64,000 nt of DNA, from assembly GCF_002999335.1 (NCBI RefSeq), contig NW_020312037.1, positions 62,001 through 126,000 of the forward strand, read 5' to 3'. The position numbers and the translations under genes are program-made. The notes under the pieces are model-generated. The model saw only the letters and a list, made by a program, of their open reading frames with translations, made no database searches and was not told where the DNA came from. Below are positions 24,115 to 36,100 of this stretch, one piece after another; position 1 is the first letter of the stretch; the number at the start of each line of letters is the position of its first letter. This DNA is from Cyclospora cayetanensis (taxonomy: Eukaryota > Apicomplexa > Conoidasida > Eucoccidiorida > Eimeriidae).

Positions 24115-27100
24115 CTACATGATACTGCCAATCGCATTGATGCCATCAGAGGCCTTCACAAAGACATATCTCCACTTGCTCAGTATCCTGAGAGCGGCAT
24201 ATACATCTGGAACATTCCGCTGCTGCTGTTGCCAGGACACGGCCGCAGCCAGCCTTTCAGAATTGGGCTTGCCATGCTGCGCATAAGGTTCCTCACCCTC
24301 GCAGCATCGTCTACCCGCAGCAATGGTTTCGTGCTGAAGCTGCTCGCGAGCAGCAACATAGTGCGGCTGTTTTAGCTCCGCAATTTCTGGGCTCGCAAGA
24401 CAAGCAGCAGCACCACAAAGGGCGAGAAACTCCGGAAGACAACTGCCAGTTTCTTCAGAAGAAAGTTCAGTACCAGCACTGCCACCTGCGGCAAGGCTGT
24501 CGTTGTTGGTACCGCGAAGCGTATTGACTGCAACGCCACCGCCACCACCTGCTGCAGATACCTCCATGCTGCCTGTCTGCTTGTCAGCCCGTGTACTTGC
24601 TGCATCTTCCAAGGAGCTTCCCACTACTGCATCGGCTGCTGCTGGTACACTGACTGGTGCTGCTGTACTTTCATTCTGTAACGGCTTCTCCTTTGAAAAA
24701 GGGCCCGAGGTGTATTCCCATCCACCTTCCCCTCCTTCCGACGACTGCGGTGTCTCTATGAATGTCTGGGGATGAGGAGTCGAGTTTAGAGAACAATGTG
24801 AGTCTCCCTTGGCCTTGTGAGCGTAAACTCCCAATTCGTAAAGGCGTAAAGCGGTGACCAAACGGCGGCTGACCCTATAGAAGCCCAAGCGCTTCAGACG
24901 GGCCTCCAGCACCTGCAGATGAACTCCAGCTGGAAGGTGGTGTAGTGCAAACACCTGTAAGGAGGGGCATCGCTGCAGCAACTGATCTACCGTGCGGGAG
25001 CTGACACCGGCAGCTTCCGCAGCAGCAGCTGCTGTTGGTCTGGTGCTACACGGGGAGACCCCAACAGATGGCTCCTCGGAGGCAGACACAATCGCACCCA
25101 GGAAAAGAAACCTCAGCGGTGGGGAAACACAAGCTGTACCGGCCGCAGCTTGGGGTTCCCCAGTAAGGCGCATCAGGGCATCTACAGTAACAGCCCCGGA
25201 AACAGCCACAGAGATCAGAGAGGGCATTTGTGCCGCTAGTCCCAGATCGGAGACAACAAACGGAAGGCTGCGCGAGACAGGGCCTGAAGGAAGCTCTGAA
25301 CTTTCGGCCTCCTCCTCCTTCTCACTTGAGCTGTCGCCGCTGTCGCTGCTACTGTGGCTTTGGCTGCGCCTACAGGCCATCGGTGATGCACCCTCTAGTG
25401 AGGTCTGGGGTGAGAGCCCGGACTGCTGGTTCGCCTCCTCCTCCTCTTGTATTCCATGAGTACGAGGAAGTCGTCCGATGCCCATGTGCTGCAGCTTGTG
25501 GTTTTGCGCGTCAGGAGTTGCAGCACCAGACGAGAAGAGAATAGGGAATGCATAATCCACTCCAATAACTTCCAGAAAAGACATGTGCGTTTCCAAGAAT
25601 TGCTGCAGAAAAGCACTTATCGTTCTTCTATTTTGTCGTCCATCTTCTGCCGCAGCTTGCCCTACTGCATTTTTTTGCTGCTGACGCTCCTCCTGGCAAG
25701 TCCCCAGCCAATGCTGCGCATCAGTAAGACATAGTCTTTTCAAGGATGGGCAAAAGAAGCCCCCAGCCGCCTGGCTGAACAAGAAGGCGGTACCGCCGTA
25801 ATGCTCCAGCTTCGGCAGCACTAGCCGGGGCCTACGGTCTTTTAGTTCACCAGAAGCCGCCGCAGATGCTGATTCTGCTGTTGTCACAGCGGGTGCAGGC
25901 ACATTAAGGTCGCCACAGTCTCCCTCCTTAGGCTGCTCTGTAGCATCATTCGGTAGCTGGGCCGGTGGGAGCTGTGGAGGAAAATTCGCCTCTGCTTGCT
26001 GCATTGACTCTGAATCTGGCTTCATGGGTGGCGTTGCTTCGCCCTTGATACAGTGTACAAAGAGCTGGCGGAGGGTGCCACTACAACACTCCAGAGCCAG
26101 CAACAGGGCATTGACATGGACGGTAGTACGTTGTAGCAGTAACTGCTGCAGAGACGGGCAGATAAGCAGCGACAGCAGCAAGCTGCAGCGCTTCAAGTGT
26201 AGGCGGGTGATATTTGGGAGTACCTGCGCCTGGCTCTCCAGTAAAGGGCCTCTACATCTGCGGCTTGACAACGAAATATACGCGGCAGTAGCTTTCTGGG
26301 GTGCCTCTTCCCCCTTTTCGCCATCGTCTACAGGAAAATTCTCTCCGGATGTCTGTGTTCTTGCAGCTGGCTTCGCAGCTACCGCTGCTTCAGCTACTGT
26401 CGGCCTCAGGTTGTGCTTCTTCGCCTCCTCGAGGGCGAAATCTGCGGCTGCATGTCCCATGTGATGGTACCCGTGAAGATGTCCAGCAATAGTGTTGCAT
26501 ATGTACACAGAACGCAGAATTCTTCCATTCGGTTGATCCTCCTTCTGGTGCGTTGTGTTCTCGTTAGACGTACGTTGGACTGAAAGGCTTCCGATAAGCC
26601 TTAGTAGCTGCTGAAGTTCATCAGGCTGGCAGAGGAAAGCGGCAAGGATGGAGGGGCGCACATCAACAGCGGCACCAAAGCAGCACAGCGCGCCGCCATC
26701 GATTCCTGTCCCAGGTGGCTCCATAGCAGCGGCGGAAGACGATGATAGTTGTCTTTGCTGCAGAGGCAGCTGCGTTCCTTCGCCATATGCAACTCCATCT
26801 GCGCCTGGATATTTAGGCATCTGCGGACTGACAAGAGGAAAAACGCCCGATCCCATTCCTGATGACTGCCCTTTGGCTACTTTGTAGTGCCACATCCACC
26901 CAGCCGCCTCACCAACTTGTGGCAGTTGGTGAGGCCCTTCGTCTGCGTTGATTGCCGTAACGCTTCCACAGCTGCTTACTGCTGCTGCTATTGGCGACCA
27001 TGCGGGCAGATCCTGGTCTGCGGAGGGAACACCACTGTCCAGAACAGAAGGCATGCTGCTCAAAGACGTTCTGCTGCTACACGTGTTGCAACTGCTGTAA

Positions 27101-30076
27101 TTGTCACTAGCATAAACTGTCAGCATGCGGGATAAGGCAGAGCCTTTTTTGGGTTTATTCAGCACCAAAACCTCGAGGCACTGCAGGTGCAGCAGAGGGT
27201 ACACGTGCTGCTTGTCTTCACTTGCAAAGTCCTTGTCCTCAATATGCCGGCGGGGCATGTTGTGCTCCAAAGCGCCCCAGGAGCCTGCAATAAGGCGCAG
27301 CAGACGCCTTTGCACCTTCGCAACCTTGCGACTGTGCCAGTCCGTAAGGAGGAAATCTGGGGCCTGGGCTATCAGCTCTAGGACGGGGGCACCAAGACTC
27401 AGGAATCGCAAGGATTTCTGTCCTCTCAGAAGCACTTCGATTAGCGCAAGCGCCGCTAGCAGCAAGGCCTCTGCTTCCTTGGGCTGTGTCTTTGCAGCTG
27501 CTGCAGCTGCTGTTGCTGCTACTGCGGCTTCCGCCCGGTCACGTGCTCTATTGGCTAGCAGAGGGGACGATGTGAGACTATCCGCTGCTGAGCGGCAAGC
27601 CGTCTCGCTTTCACCCTCACTAGCGGACTCATCTGCACTAAGGGGAAGCAGCGGCACCGCAACATGCTCTGGGCGCTGCCGCAGCAAGAGCAAACAACGC
27701 CTGACTTCCAGCAGTTGGAGAGCGGCACTGAGTTCCTCCTTTCGCTTCCCATGATTCGTGGGGGCTTCATCGAGAATAAAAACTTGGGGTGCAGATGGTC
27801 CGGAAGCGCCATTACTAACTTGTCCTGATCCTGGCTTATGCTGCTGCTGCGACTGCGGCAGTTGAGACTCCGGCCCCTGAGGCAGCGCGGCACTGATGTC
27901 TCGGATTCTACCTGCGGCAAGTGAGCAGCATGCCTCCCAGGCCGCTTCCGTACGGATATCTCCTGCTGCGTCTAGGCCCCGCAGAGTACTATTGGAATGC
28001 AGCTGAAGGAGTTTGACAAAGCAGCTCAGTAGCTGCTGGCAGCCATTCGTGTCCATTTCCTTTCGCGCACACCTTGTAGACTCCTCCGAGCTAGAGAGTG
28101 TAAGCGGCAACTCGGGTGGCACTTGCACGCCTTCTGAAGATTCTGTCACGGCTCCCACTGCCGTTACCTCAGGGGCGCTGTTGATGATGGAGGCACCCGG
28201 AGGTAGCAAACTCTGCGAGGACTGCTGCATATGGCGAGAGCCATTTCCTGACTCGCCTTTCGTAGCAAACACTGCACCAGCCAGAGATGAAGCCGGACGA
28301 GTCAGGACATTCCCCGCTTTGTAAAGGAGCCGCTTGGCTCCCTCGAATGCCTTTTGAGCGCCGTCAGCGGCTGCACTACTCCCCGACTTCATCAGGCTAC
28401 TGCTTCTGCCACTGCCTGCTCTGTGCCTGAGGCCCTCCAAAAAGGATGGCTTCTTAATAGGGACCGCGGATGGCTGGCTGGCATCCTGTTGATCAGGCGG
28501 TGCTGATTTAGACGCATGTAGAGCGGTTACAGAAGAAGCTCGCCCCCTTGCAAACGCATCTACGGCAGACGCTGCAGCACGGAGACGCGTATCACTGGGC
28601 GCTGAATCCTTTTGTTGCTCCGCTTGCACCTTCTGATTTTGCTCTGAATGCCGTTGCTGCTCATCCTCATAGGCAGCCAGACGCTGCGCTTGTATCTCTA
28701 GCGCCTGTTGTTGCTGTTTGCGGAGGAAGGACAATGCACATCGGCGCTGGTGTCTTTCCGCGCTGCTAACAGCTCGCAGTGGCAGCTCGAGCTGCAGCCA
28801 CATGTCCCCTTTGTCGCTGCTGTGGTGCGCGTGTAGCTGCCGCCGCTGCAGCTGCTGTAACTGCAAAAGCCATACCAGCACAGTCCGCATATAGACCCTT
28901 CTCGCCTTAATCAGTTCTTGCGAGGCCTCAGGCAGCGTTTTTTCGGGCTGTTGCACCGGCCGTTTTGCGAGGAGCTGATGCAGCGCCTTCGCTTGCTTCT
29001 GGTTCTCCTGCTGCTCCTCCAAGGCTTCCTCCGCAGCAGCAATAGACTGCAAAAGGCCCGTCACGGGGAGCTTCTCGAGGTCAGTATCGAGCATACTCCC
29101 ATCCGCCTTTCCACTCGCTGTTTCTTGGGCTCGAGCGGATGCTGCGGGAGCACCAGCTACACTTTTCGGCTCTGAGGCTGCTGCTAAAGTTGGCTGTGCA
29201 GCGTCTGCAGATGTTTGCACATTGCAGCAACTGCATTTAGGCAAATGCCCTGTCAGCTGAAGAAGGCCCTGCTCCTGCAGTGCCGCCACGTCCGCAAGAG
29301 CCTCAATAACCCATGAGGACGCAGAAGACGGAGCCTCAATGCTGCCCAATAAACGCAGGAGGTGGTGTTGTTGAGCATGTTGCTGCTGTTGCTGCTGCTT
29401 CTGGAGAGCTTCTTGCTGACCCTTTGTAAGCTCTGGCTGATTCCGCTGCTGCAACACCTCCCCAGTGGGCGTCGCTGACTGGAGGGCAGCCTGCTGCTCT
29501 TGTGGCTTTTCTAGTTGAGAAGGCTGAGGCACCTGCGCAGCCTGGTCCGTTGCAGCTTCCGAGGCTTTCCCCGTTCCCCCCTCCACCTGCGCTTGTAGTT
29601 GAGCCTGTTCACAGGGCTGTTGCTCCTGCGCGACTAGCGGAGGCAGTTCCTGACAACGTTGCAGTTGTTCTTGCTGCCCCTCTGGTGGCTGCTCTCCGGC
29701 TCCTACATTTAGCACTTGCTTCTCAGGCTGCTGCAAGTCTTTTTGTTGTTGCATCTCCTCAAGCACTGGCTGCTGCACTGCACTCTGCTGGCCGTCTGCC
29801 TTTGACCCTTCTGAAAGCTGCTGTTGTGTCTCACGTTGCAATGCATCAGCCCCGACCTTTTCTCCAAGCAACTGCTCCTGGTTGCCTGTTCCTTTCTCCT
29901 CCAGTGCTTCCTGATCTTGTTGCCCTAGCCCACATTCACCACCTTGCTGCTGCTCTTGTTGCTCTGAAGATGGCTTCTGCAACTGCCCAGGTGACGAGGC
30001 TTGCTGCCCCTCTTCAGCGTGCTGTTCTTGCTGCTGCTGCTGTTGTTGCTGCTGGTCAGTGGGCTGCTGTTGCTGC

Positions 30077-30111
<35 letters not shown>

Positions 30112-30118
30112 CTGCTGC

Positions 30119-30150
<32 letters not shown>

Positions 30151-30158
30151 GTCAGCGG

Positions 30159-30210
<52 letters not shown>

Positions 30211-30214
30211 TTGC

Positions 30215-30273
<59 letters not shown>

Positions 30274-31251
30274 TTCAGTGGGCTGTTGCTGCTGTTCAGC
30301 TGGCTGTTGCTGCTGTTGCTGCTGTGCAGCCTGCTGCTGCTGTTGCTGCTGTGCAGCCTGCTGCTGCTGTTCAGCTGGCTGTTGCTGCTGTTGCTGCTGT
30401 GTAGCTGGCGGCTGCTGTTGCTGCTGTGCAGCCTGCTGCTGCTGTTGCTGCTGTGTAGCCTGCTGCTGCTGTTGCTGCAGTTCACCTGGCTGTTGCTGTT
30501 GCTGCTGTGTAGCCTGCTGCTGCTGTTGCTGCTGTGTAGCCTGCTGCTGCTGTTGCTGCTGTTGCTGCTGTTGCTGCTGTGTAGCCTGCTGCTGCTGTTG
30601 CTGCTGTTGCTGCTGTTGCTGCTGTGTAGCCTGCTGCTGCTGTTGCTGCTGTTGCTGCTGTGCAGCCTGCTGCTGCTGTTGCTGCTGTCCAGCCTGTTGC
30701 TGCTGTTGCTGCTGTGCAGCCTGCTGCAACTGTTGCTGCTGTTGCTGCTGTGCAGCCTGCTGCTGCTGTTGCTGCTGTGCAGCCTGCTGCTGCTGTTGCT
30801 GCTGTGTAGCCTGCTGCTGCTGTTCAGCTGGCTGTTGCTGCTGTGCAGCCTGCTGCTGCTGTTGCTGCTGTGTAGCCTGCTGCTGCTGTTGCTGCTGTGC
30901 AGCCTGCTGTTGCTGTTGCTGCTGTGCAGCCTGCTGCTGCTGTTGCTGCTGTGCAGCCTGCTGCTGTTGATGCTGCTGGGCAGCTTGCTGCTGCTGTTGC
31001 TGCTCAGCTTGCTGTTGTTGTTGCTGCTGCTGTTCAGTTGGCTGTTGTTGTTGTTGCTGTTGTTGATTAACTTTATCTGGTTGTTGCTGTTCAGCTTGTG
31101 GCTGTTGCTGTTGAGCAGCTTGCTGCGCTGGCTGTTGTTGCTGTTGCTGCTGCTGCTCAGGCGGCTCTGAGGATTCCATGGTCGTCTGCTGTAGACCGTG
31201 TTCGCCGCTTTGGGTTACTCCCTGTCCTGCTGCGACGTTTTGATCTGTCAT
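24115..31251 (-). CDS. Poly-glutamine leucine-rich-repeat protein, 2378 aa, single exon
   Basis: One uninterrupted frame runs from an ATG at 31251 (MTDQNVAAGQG) to a TAG at 24115. Residues about 30-415 are almost pure Gln broken by Ala, Thr, Pro or Glu pairs. Residues about 415-640 stay Gln/Glu-rich. A helical, Gln-rich segment follows (RRVYMRTVLVWLLQLQQLQRRQ, then KQQQQALEIQAQRLAAYEDEQQ), then a Ser/Ala-rich linker. The C-terminal third carries scattered leucine-rich repeats of the RI/F-box type: LQCLEVLVLNKP, ITRLHLKRCSLLL, PSLQQLLLQRT, TLRQLFVHCI, PSLKRLCLTDA and CPSLQVFALHHL. There is no signal peptide, so it is probably intracellular. LRRs of this kind usually bind proteins, for example as substrate receptors. 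No F-box was seen. Long homopolymer runs inside otherwise ordinary proteins are typical of Eimeria. The function is unknown. Confidence 0.85.
30010..31165. repeat. CAG/CTG tract with a 27-bp higher-order unit
   Basis: On the + strand this is CTG-rich with regular TTG interruptions. Much of 30290-31000 is built on a 27-nt unit coding Gln7-Ala2 (or Gln7-Ala-Thr) on the minus strand, not on a plain triplet run. A purer CTG/TTG block lies at 30060-30275. Confidence 0.9.
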
Positions 31252-33142
31252 TTCTGGGGGTTTAGTGCGGCAGCAGAAGAATCGTGTTGCGTGCTCAGGT
31301 GTTCAAACAGGCAGCCAGTAGCAACGCCCTCAGGTGTATGCAGGACGTATTCTGCAGTTTCTTGGGTTCATAAGGGCCCCAATACCGGGCTGTGCCTTCT
31401 CTATCTGAATATGGACTCAAAAGCTGGAGACGGCGAAGCATGTACAGCTGCTTGTGCCGTGCTTGTTTGAGAGATTCCTGAGCGCCGTAGGTTCCGCGGC
31501 GTACAATGCTGGTGCTGCCCCTGTTGCAATTGCACTGGCCAAGGGACTGCGTCTTGACGCGAGCTAACAAGAAACTCATGACACGTACTGTGCACTCCGC
31601 GCCTCTTAAATGCTTCGCGTTGTGTCTGCGGCTCGCTTTCAGAGGCCTTCTATGGCCTTCGTGGTCTTCCGTAGGCGGAGACGTCCTGCGTCGGAATCCG
31701 CTGAGCTTCTTGGGAATAAAGAAGCTGAAAGGGCATATGTCTAACGAATTATTTACTGTGCATAACAAAAGGCCAAATGGCCATTTAGAATGGTGGGAAG
31801 GGGGCCCGTCCTCACAAGCCGCTAGCTACTCGGCCGAATCATTTGGAAAGGCAGCCATGCCTCGAGACAGCTCCACATTCCGTATCTGCAGCTTTGTTCT
31901 ACTTCTCCTGGCAATTATTCGTCACGCCTAAGGAGAGAAAACGAAAAACTGGACCAGTCACACTAGTTATAGTGGGGAGAGGAGAGAGGGTGGACTCTCG
32001 TGCTAGAAAAGCCTATGCTGCCCACAAGACCATTGGACGTTTAGCGATCCGTAGATGCGGTCAATCCACAAGGAAACATTCCCTGAGATCAACTCAAAAT
32101 CAAACTAATTTATTACTTTGTTTTGTTGCCTATATATTTGCATATCCCTTAGGTGCATGGACTCGCGAGGACTTCATATGGCCCTCCTGTTGCACTGCCG
32201 GAGAGGCTGTAGGGATTGCCTGCCTGTTGTAGCGATGAAATTTGGGGGTAATACTCTCAGCAATGGCGCTTTTCCCGAGTTTCCAAGTGATTCTCTGCAG
32301 CCGTTCCCGCTGTTGTGCGCCATGGAAGCGGGTCGAGAGAGGTTATTCCCTAGAGAACATCTGAATCGTGTACGTGCCAGCGCGTGTACGTACTTCTATC
32401 AAAGTTTCCAGCCTGCCGCTAGACGGGGGGGACGTTGTTCTGGCCACGAAGGGTGTTCATTGCACGCCCCACAGACGCAGTCAATAGGCACCCAGCAGAA
32501 CCTACGCTCCCCGCACTGCATTGTGCTTGTTCCTGTGTCGCTGCACATTAGTCTCGTTAGTGCTACCCTGCGGCGTGAGTGAGGAACCACAGAGAGGCAA
32601 AACTAAATCCACGCAGTATATTCTGCAGAACCAAACGAGCTTTCTGAAGGCTAGGAACTGCCATTTGTAAAACAACACACTGCTCCCTCCTACACAGCGG
32701 GCGGGGCGTGGGAGCGAAAAGCCGCGCGGCGCACGCGGGGACATAGAAGTAATTCCCTGATGGCTGACAGTGCCTTTCGCGCATAACTTCTGGCCATTCA
32801 GGGTAGAGGCCAATTGATACTGACAAAAAAGAACTTGCAAAAGCGCACCCCTCCACTGCAATTTGGTAAACAGGAGCCATGAAGAAGCAGGCGCTGGCTA
32901 GCAGCCATGGCCTTCGGTTCTACTCCCCTCCCTACTCAGTCCTGTGCTGTGCTCCGCATCCCCGCGCAGGCCTGCTGCCCTCGCGCGCTCCCACTATCAG
33001 GTAGCCTGAAACCAATTGCTGTTGCAGCTATGCGCCTTCCCGTCGCGAACTTTGCCGCAGGAAAGAATGCCTTCCACGTTCCATGTGCTGCTGGTAACTG
33101 CATCCAGTTGCAGTTGCTGGCGTGTGCGCCTGGCTGCTGCTC
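31252..33142. other. Intergenic region without supported gene
   Basis: This lies between the 5' end of the poly-Gln/LRR gene and the 3' end of the polytopic membrane-protein gene, both on the minus strand. Short frames on both strands lack motifs or closing splice sites. The first few hundred bases likely contain the promoter and 5' UTR of the LRR gene. Confidence 0.45.
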
Positions 33143-36100
33143 TCACGGCTGCGAATGGTGATGTGGCATAGCGCCCCCCCTAAAGTGCCTCCGTGGGGGC
33201 TTTGGGCCCGCCTTATAGTAGACGAAGGCCGAGGGAGACACAGACAAAAGGAACGTCGCCTTCTGAGAGTCTCTTTCTCTCAGGCGCAGCTGACGCCACC
33301 GCTGCTGCTGCTGCGCTTGCCGGGGACCCTGGGGGGAGAAGAGCCAAGGAGCAGCTGGAAGGCCTAGCAGTCTTAGCAGCGGCGACGCGTCAAACCGCAC
33401 TTCTGCCAACCCTGCCACAGCGAAAAGCAAGCAATAATGCCCTTTGGCGCTGCGCTCACTGCGTTTACTGACGCCGAGTGCACTGGAAAGCTCATCCGGC
33501 GGGGTGGCTGTAAGGAGGAACGTGAAATTCCGCGACTGGAAAGCTTGTAAAAAGTCCTCTGATGAACCCCAGTGAACGGCACACGTTGATGGGGGAGGCG
33601 CAGCGAACGGCGAAGCTCCCAGAGACGCGACATCCGCAGCAACATAAATGCTGCACGGCGCGGCTTCGCGCGGTTGTTGTTGTTGCTGCTGCTGCTGCAC
33701 CGACCCGGGCGTCTGGAAGTAGTGAGAGTGGGTGCCGAGCACCTCGCGGGTGCATGCAGCTGCGTTGAGAGCTTCGTGGTGTTTCGGGGAAAGGTGTCGC
33801 TGTGCTACTGCAAGGAAGGGGTGCAGCGGCTGCAAAAGGTTCTCCAGGGTCCCTAGAGGCGCAGCAGCGGCACGGCTTGCCCTTGCTATTGCCGCTGCGG
33901 AGTGAGGCGCAGCAGCGGCTGCTGCAATCCAACGGCTATAAATCACAGCTCCTGCTGTTGGCACGGCCTCCCCGGTATCCGGATACAGCGTGGCGTCGTA
34001 GAGCTGGTGGAAAACTGAGGGAACGGTGAGGGTCTGCACTGCTGCTGCCCCCCACGTACCAGCAGGAGCAGCTGCAGCCCTTAGGGCTTCCACCTTGTGC
34101 GTTGCTTCTGCGCTTACGTCACATCCAGGCGCTTGCAGGTATGCCTTGTGCAGCAGCATCCTCTCGAGTGCGTGCAGGGCGTGCCCTCCAGGAGATAGGT
34201 ATGCCACAGCGGCAAGGCGGACTAGCGACGTTACAGCGGCAGAAACAAAGAGCAACAGCAGCAAGACGCCGAGCACAGCAGCGGCAGCTGCCTGGGGGGT
34301 CAGCAGCCGCTGTGCTAGCTCTTTCTGCCGCGCAGCCAATCGGCGGATGCGGCGCAGGGTGGGGCTTTTCCTCAGGGTTGCCTCAATGCATGCGAAAGAG
34401 GCCCTACGCAGCTGGAGTGCTGCAGCGGCAGCGCGAGACGGCAACCGTAGAGACACTGCGTGCATCAGCATCAGGGGACCGGCCGACTCGTGCCAACTGC
34501 CGCTGCTTGCAATGGTGGGTGTGCTGCTGGTGGATAGATGCCTCTGCTCCTGCAGCATAAGCACGTCACGCAGCGCGGGAGACACAGCCTCCATGGCTGC
34601 AGCGTGTGACCCTGCTGCAGATGGACCCAAACAAGAACTTTCAGCAGGCGTATCCGCGGAAGACGGAGAAGAATCATATTCGCGAGTAATGCGAGAAGCA
34701 CAGGAGCCTGGCTCAACCGTTAAAAGGATTTGCTGCAGCAAGGCAGCTCCTGCTGCGGCCCCACAGACTGCCACCACTGCACAAAACGGCAGCAGCAGCG
34801 GCACCAGATCACCGGCTTGCTGCCGCTCGCCCTCCGTGTCTGCTGGGTGTGGCCGTGTCAGCAGCAGAAGGACAGCACTGCCGAGCCAAGGAATAGCCAA
34901 ATCTCCACATAGAAACCATGGGATAAGGCTAGGTGTGATGCATTCGCGTTCGCACTTGGTGCCGCTGCAGCTTCTGGCATGGGTGGTGCAAGCGCTGCTT
35001 TCGCCGCGGGTGCATGTGCTAGAAGCATCAGTAGAGCCTCTCGAAGAATCCCCATGAGATTTCCCATGAGATTTCCCGTGAGATTCCTCGATGAGCAGCA
35101 AACCAGTTTCTGACAGGCGCCCCTCCGACTTGCAAAGTTCACGGCCAGTGCATTTGCTGCCGCTTCTATCTTTGCTGCTTGCGTTTAAGGCGTCGCATTC
35201 TTGCGCTGCCTGCTTCGAGGAAAGGCTGCACTTCCTGCAGCCGCTGCCAAGCGGCCCCCTGCGACTGGCTGCCCGCAGGAAAGGGCCTCTCAGCCACAAC
35301 ACCTCAACGCACTTCGCCAACAGCCGCAGCGAGAATAGAAGCAACGGCAAGAGCAGCAAAATTCCGAACGAAGATGCCAGCTCGCCGCCAGGGGACAGTG
35401 CCAAGAGCTGCTGTAGGCTTAAAGGGCCCGCCCCTTTCAGCCCCCCTTCGGTGCCCCCTTGCTGCCACAACAGCACCTGCATCGCTTTGTGACGGCTGTA
35501 CGCAATGTTGCTGCTGCCGCGAGTTCCCGATCCAGCGAGAACTGTGGAGCCTGTCGAGCTGTCTGCCGCTCTCCAGCCCAAAGTCGAAGAGACCTGCTCC
35601 TGCAGCAGCAAGCGCCGCACAAGCTCTAGCGGCCTCCCCAACCTCAGCAGCAACACCCCCTTTGCATGACGCAAGCGCTGCACTAAAACGGTGAAAACAT
35701 GCCGATGTTGCTGCTGCAAGATCAGGGGTTCGCCAAAGGCCGCGATCTCTCCAGCTGCAGCGATTGCCGCACCCACTACGAAGCCGAGAGCTGCGGCTAA
35801 AAGCAACACGAGAAGGGGGAGCAACAGCAAGCGCAAATACTTGACCCCCTTGCTGCTGATGCTGCCGCCGCTGCTATTGCAGCCGTCGTGCAAATGTGAT
35901 GCACAAACAGCGCCCTTTTCCTGGCCTTCATAGGCGCAAAGCCCCCCTGTCAGAGCCAGCAGCACCGGCATCAGGGCACCCACGAGGGACGGCTCAAAAG
36001 CAGCAGCTGCCACTGCCCCTATAAAAACGCATGCGACAGCCCGGAGGCGGTACGAGGACGGGGAAGAAGAGGAAGCGGCAGAAGCAGCAGTGACAACGCC

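Noticed and set aside
29502..30404. Plus-strand Ala/Val-rich frame of 300 residues
   Set aside because: Antisense shadow of the Gln-rich minus-strand gene.
30059..30970. Plus-strand poly-Cys frame
   Set aside because: Third-frame reading of the same CTG repeat.
30001..31170. Long plus-strand poly-Leu frame opposite the Gln tract
   Set aside because: It is the antisense reading of CAG repeats. It has no other protein features, and the minus frame continues for 2000 residues of normal sequence.
34026..35057. 343-residue plus-strand frame inside the polytopic protein gene
   Set aside because: Low-complexity antisense of GC-rich coding DNA. The minus frame has consistent membrane segments.
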